64,000 bases of DNA from JAVVTR01 sp036653535 (GTDB taxonomy: Bacteria; Bacteroidota; Bacteroidia; Bacteroidales; P3): assembly GCA_036653535.1 (NCBI GenBank), contig JAVVTR010000008.1, forward strand, positions 1 to 64,000. Direction: 5' to 3'. The notes under the pieces were generated by a model. The model was not told the DNA's origin and ran no database searches. It worked only from the letters and a program-made list of their open reading frames with translations. The position numbers and the translations under genes were made by a program. Shown in pieces: positions 62,493 to 64,000 of the stretch (position 1 is its first letter; every line of letters starts with the position of its first letter).

Positions 62493-63437
62493 ATGCTTCC
62501 GCATTATATCTCGGTTAAAGAGGTCTCTAAACGATTCTCATCGGGAAAGGCATCCCAAGTGGAGGCGCTACAAAATATTTCCATTGATGTTTCTCAAGGA
62601 GAATTATTTGGATTAATAGGTCCTGATGGAGCTGGAAAATCCACCTTGTTTAGAATTTTAGCTACTTTGATGTTGCCCGATAAAGGCTCCGCTACTATCG
62701 CAGGCTTAGATATCATTAAAGATTTTAAAACACTTCGAAATATGGTGGGCTATATGCCGGGGCGTTTTTCTCTCTATCAAGATTTAAGCGTGGAGGAAAA
62801 TATTAATTTCTTTGCCACTTTATTTAATACCAGTGTAGAAGAAAATTACGACTTTATAAAAGATATTTATTCCTATATAGAACCTTTCAAAAAAAGACGT
62901 GCCGGCAATTTATCGGGTGGAATGAAACAAAAACTAGCACTAAGTTGTGCTCTTATTCATAAACCTCAAGTTCTATTTTTGGATGAACCTACTACAGGGG
63001 TTGACCCTGTTTCCCGTAAAGAATTTTGGGATATGCTCCAAAAATTAAAAAACGATGGAATCACCATTATCGCCTCCACCCCTTACATGGATGAAGCCCG
63101 ACTATGCGACCGTATTTGTTTGATTCAAAAAGGTAAAATTATGGAATGTGATATTCCTGAAAGAATTCGTAAAAATTTTCGCTGGGACTTACGTGCAGTA
63201 TCGGCAAGCAATATGTTTCATCTTTTAGGGGATTTACGCAAATATTCCCATTGCGAATCGTGCTACTCCTTTGGCGAATACCAACATATTTCCCTCCTGC
63301 CTAATAGTAGCGATGAGGATCTGTTTTTATATTTACAAAAAGCAGGACATCAAAATATAGAAATACATAAGTTGGAACCGAGTATTGAAGACTGTTTTAT
63401 GGATTTAGTTAGAAAAGGAGAAAACAATGAAAGTTAA
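62493..63437 (+). CDS. ABC transporter ATPase, first of two (YbhF-like)
   Basis: 314 residues from the ATG at 62493, after a weaker TTG at 62487. Walker A is LIGPDGAGKSTLF, the signature is LSGGMKQKLALSCAL, Walker B is VLFLDEPTTGVDP, and the switch histidine is replaced: the segment reads IIASTPYMDEA, where most ABC-2 ATPases have a His. This matches YbhF-type first-half ATPases. The C-terminal 90 residues are a regulatory extension. Downstream the second ATPase overlaps by 11 bp. Confidence 0.88.
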   Translation: MLPHYISVKEVSKRFSSGKASQVEALQNISIDVSQGELFGLIGPDGAGKSTLFRILATLMLPDKGSATIAGLDIIKDFKTLRNMVGYMPGRFSLYQDLSVEENINFFATLFNTSVEENYDFIKDIYSYIEPFKKRRAGNLSGGMKQKLALSCALIHKPQVLFLDEPTTGVDPVSRKEFWDMLQKLKNDGITIIASTPYMDEARLCDRICLIQKGKIMECDIPERIRKNFRWDLRAVSASNMFHLLGDLRKYSHCESCYSFGEYQHISLLPNSSDEDLFLYLQKAGHQNIEIHKLEPSIEDCFMDLVRKGENNES

Positions 63438-64000
63438 CAGTCTTTTCCGTAAACAGCGCGCAGCAGAAGAAATTCTAAAAGGAGGATATGTAATTAAAGT
63501 TAGTAAACTCACTAAAAAATTTGGAAATTTTACGGCTGTAGATGACATTAGTTTCGATGTAAAAAAAGGGGAAATTTTTGGTTTTTTGGGAGCAAATGGA
63601 GCCGGAAAGACAACGGCCATGCGCATGTTGTGCGGACTAAGCCATCCTACTTCCGGACAAGGTACAGTGGCTGGATACAACATCATTAATCAACAAGAAT
63701 TAATAAAACAAAACATTGGATATATGAGTCAAAAATTCTCTCTCTACAACGATTTAAAAGTATGGGAGAATATTCGACTCTTTGCTGGAATTTACGGCAT
63801 GAAAACCCCTGTAATTAACAAAAAAACCGATGAATTACTAAGCCGGCTTGGGTTCACCTCCGAAAAAAACACCTTGGTTAAAGAACTACCTTTAGGGTGG
63901 AAACAAAAACTAGCTTTTTCTGTAGCTATTTTTCATGATCCGGAAATTGTTTTTTTAGACGAACCTACAGGAGGTGTTGACCCCATTACCCGCCGACAAT
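63427..64000 (+). CDS. ABC transporter ATPase, second of two (cut by window end)
   Basis: The ATG at 63427 opens a frame that runs to the window end, about 191 residues. After some 20 variable residues come VIKVSKLTKKFGNFTAVDDI, Walker A LGANGAGKTT, the Q-loop segment IGYMSQKFSLYNDL, a signature region (ELPLGWKQKLAFSVAI, with LPLG replacing LSGG) and Walker B VFLDEPTGGVDP. It overlaps the first ATPase gene by 11 bp. In E. coli YbhF the two ATPases are one protein; here they are separate genes. Permease genes should follow past 64000. Confidence 0.85.
   Translation, partial: MKVNSLFRKQRAAEEILKGGYVIKVSKLTKKFGNFTAVDDISFDVKKGEIFGFLGANGAGKTTAMRMLCGLSHPTSGQGTVAGYNIINQQELIKQNIGYMSQKFSLYNDLKVWENIRLFAGIYGMKTPVINKKTDELLSRLGFTSEKNTLVKELPLGWKQKLAFSVAIFHDPEIVFLDEPTGGVDPITRRQ

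Noticed and set aside
1..64000. CRISPR arrays, rRNA genes, prophage or complete insertion sequences
   Set aside because: No regularly spaced repeats, no rRNA, and no transposase or phage structural gene was found; the only recombinase is a chromosomal XerC/D type.

Overview
The window is chromosomal DNA of a low-GC Bacteroidota bacterium, most likely of the order Bacteroidales. Three kinds of evidence agree. Many genes are preceded by the phylum-specific -7 box TAnnTTTG and almost none has a Shine-Dalgarno site. The type IX secretion/gliding cluster porP-gldK-gldL-gldM-gldN and the T9SS regulator porX are both present. The wider gene set fits as well (LpxD, Rieske-like lipoprotein, DUF1573 protein, U32 peptidase). 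No rRNA, CRISPR array, prophage or intact insertion sequence is visible. All calls were made by reading the sequence; no database search was run.

Layout. 1-2370 is an accessory and partly decayed stretch, all on the minus strand. It holds a tripartite HipBST-type toxin-antitoxin system with three evenly phased operators, a frameshifted GNAT acetyltransferase and a class A beta-lactamase pseudogene with several lesions. 2389-5416 is a minus-strand run xer recombinase - hpf - mnmE, with an unusually extended MnmE. 5499-13670 is mostly plus strand: an inositol-monophosphatase/NfeD protease fusion, a U32 peptidase, bacterioferritin, tatD (minus), a secreted alpha/beta hydrolase and a GT9/MazG fusion. 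13804-18461 is a minus-strand operon SDR - metallo-hydrolase - mnmH - yedF - DUF3343 - selD, which amounts to a selenium-to-2-selenouridine (tRNA) pathway behind a highly structured leader. 18774-24840 carries a nucleoside permease, tRNA-Lys, a glycosyltransferase, a periplasmic MsrB-MsrA, a probable T9SS sorting-domain remnant, a small secreted protein, tRNA-Asp and a DUF1573 protein. 25004-27821 pairs an aspartate aminotransferase-like enzyme with aspartase.

28016-35929 is a tight minus-strand operon porX - tsaE - aroB - aroA - ushA-like - LTA-synthase-like. 36188-41635 (plus) has an HD hydrolase, lpxD, truB, queA, ispD and ruvC, the last five closely packed or overlapping. 41688-46190 has HIT, greA, a small membrane protein, two exported proteins of unknown role and ahcY. 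46392-52145 is the T9SS core. 52218-60247 has recG, uvrA, a TGS-domain nucleoside kinase and murF. 60310-64000 is a TolC/HlyD/ABC-ATPase exporter operon that runs off the window.

Functional themes. T9SS: the outer-membrane partner (PorP/SprF), lipoprotein ring protein (GldK), motor (GldL/GldM), GldN and the PorX regulator lie within 18 kb. tRNA anticodon modification: MnmE, MnmH with SelD, and QueA act on wobble bases, and TruB and TsaE on other positions. Two gene fusions (SuhB-NfeD and GT9-MazG), the extended MnmE and the structured RNA leaders are the least ordinary features. I saw no clearly new defence or biosynthetic system.
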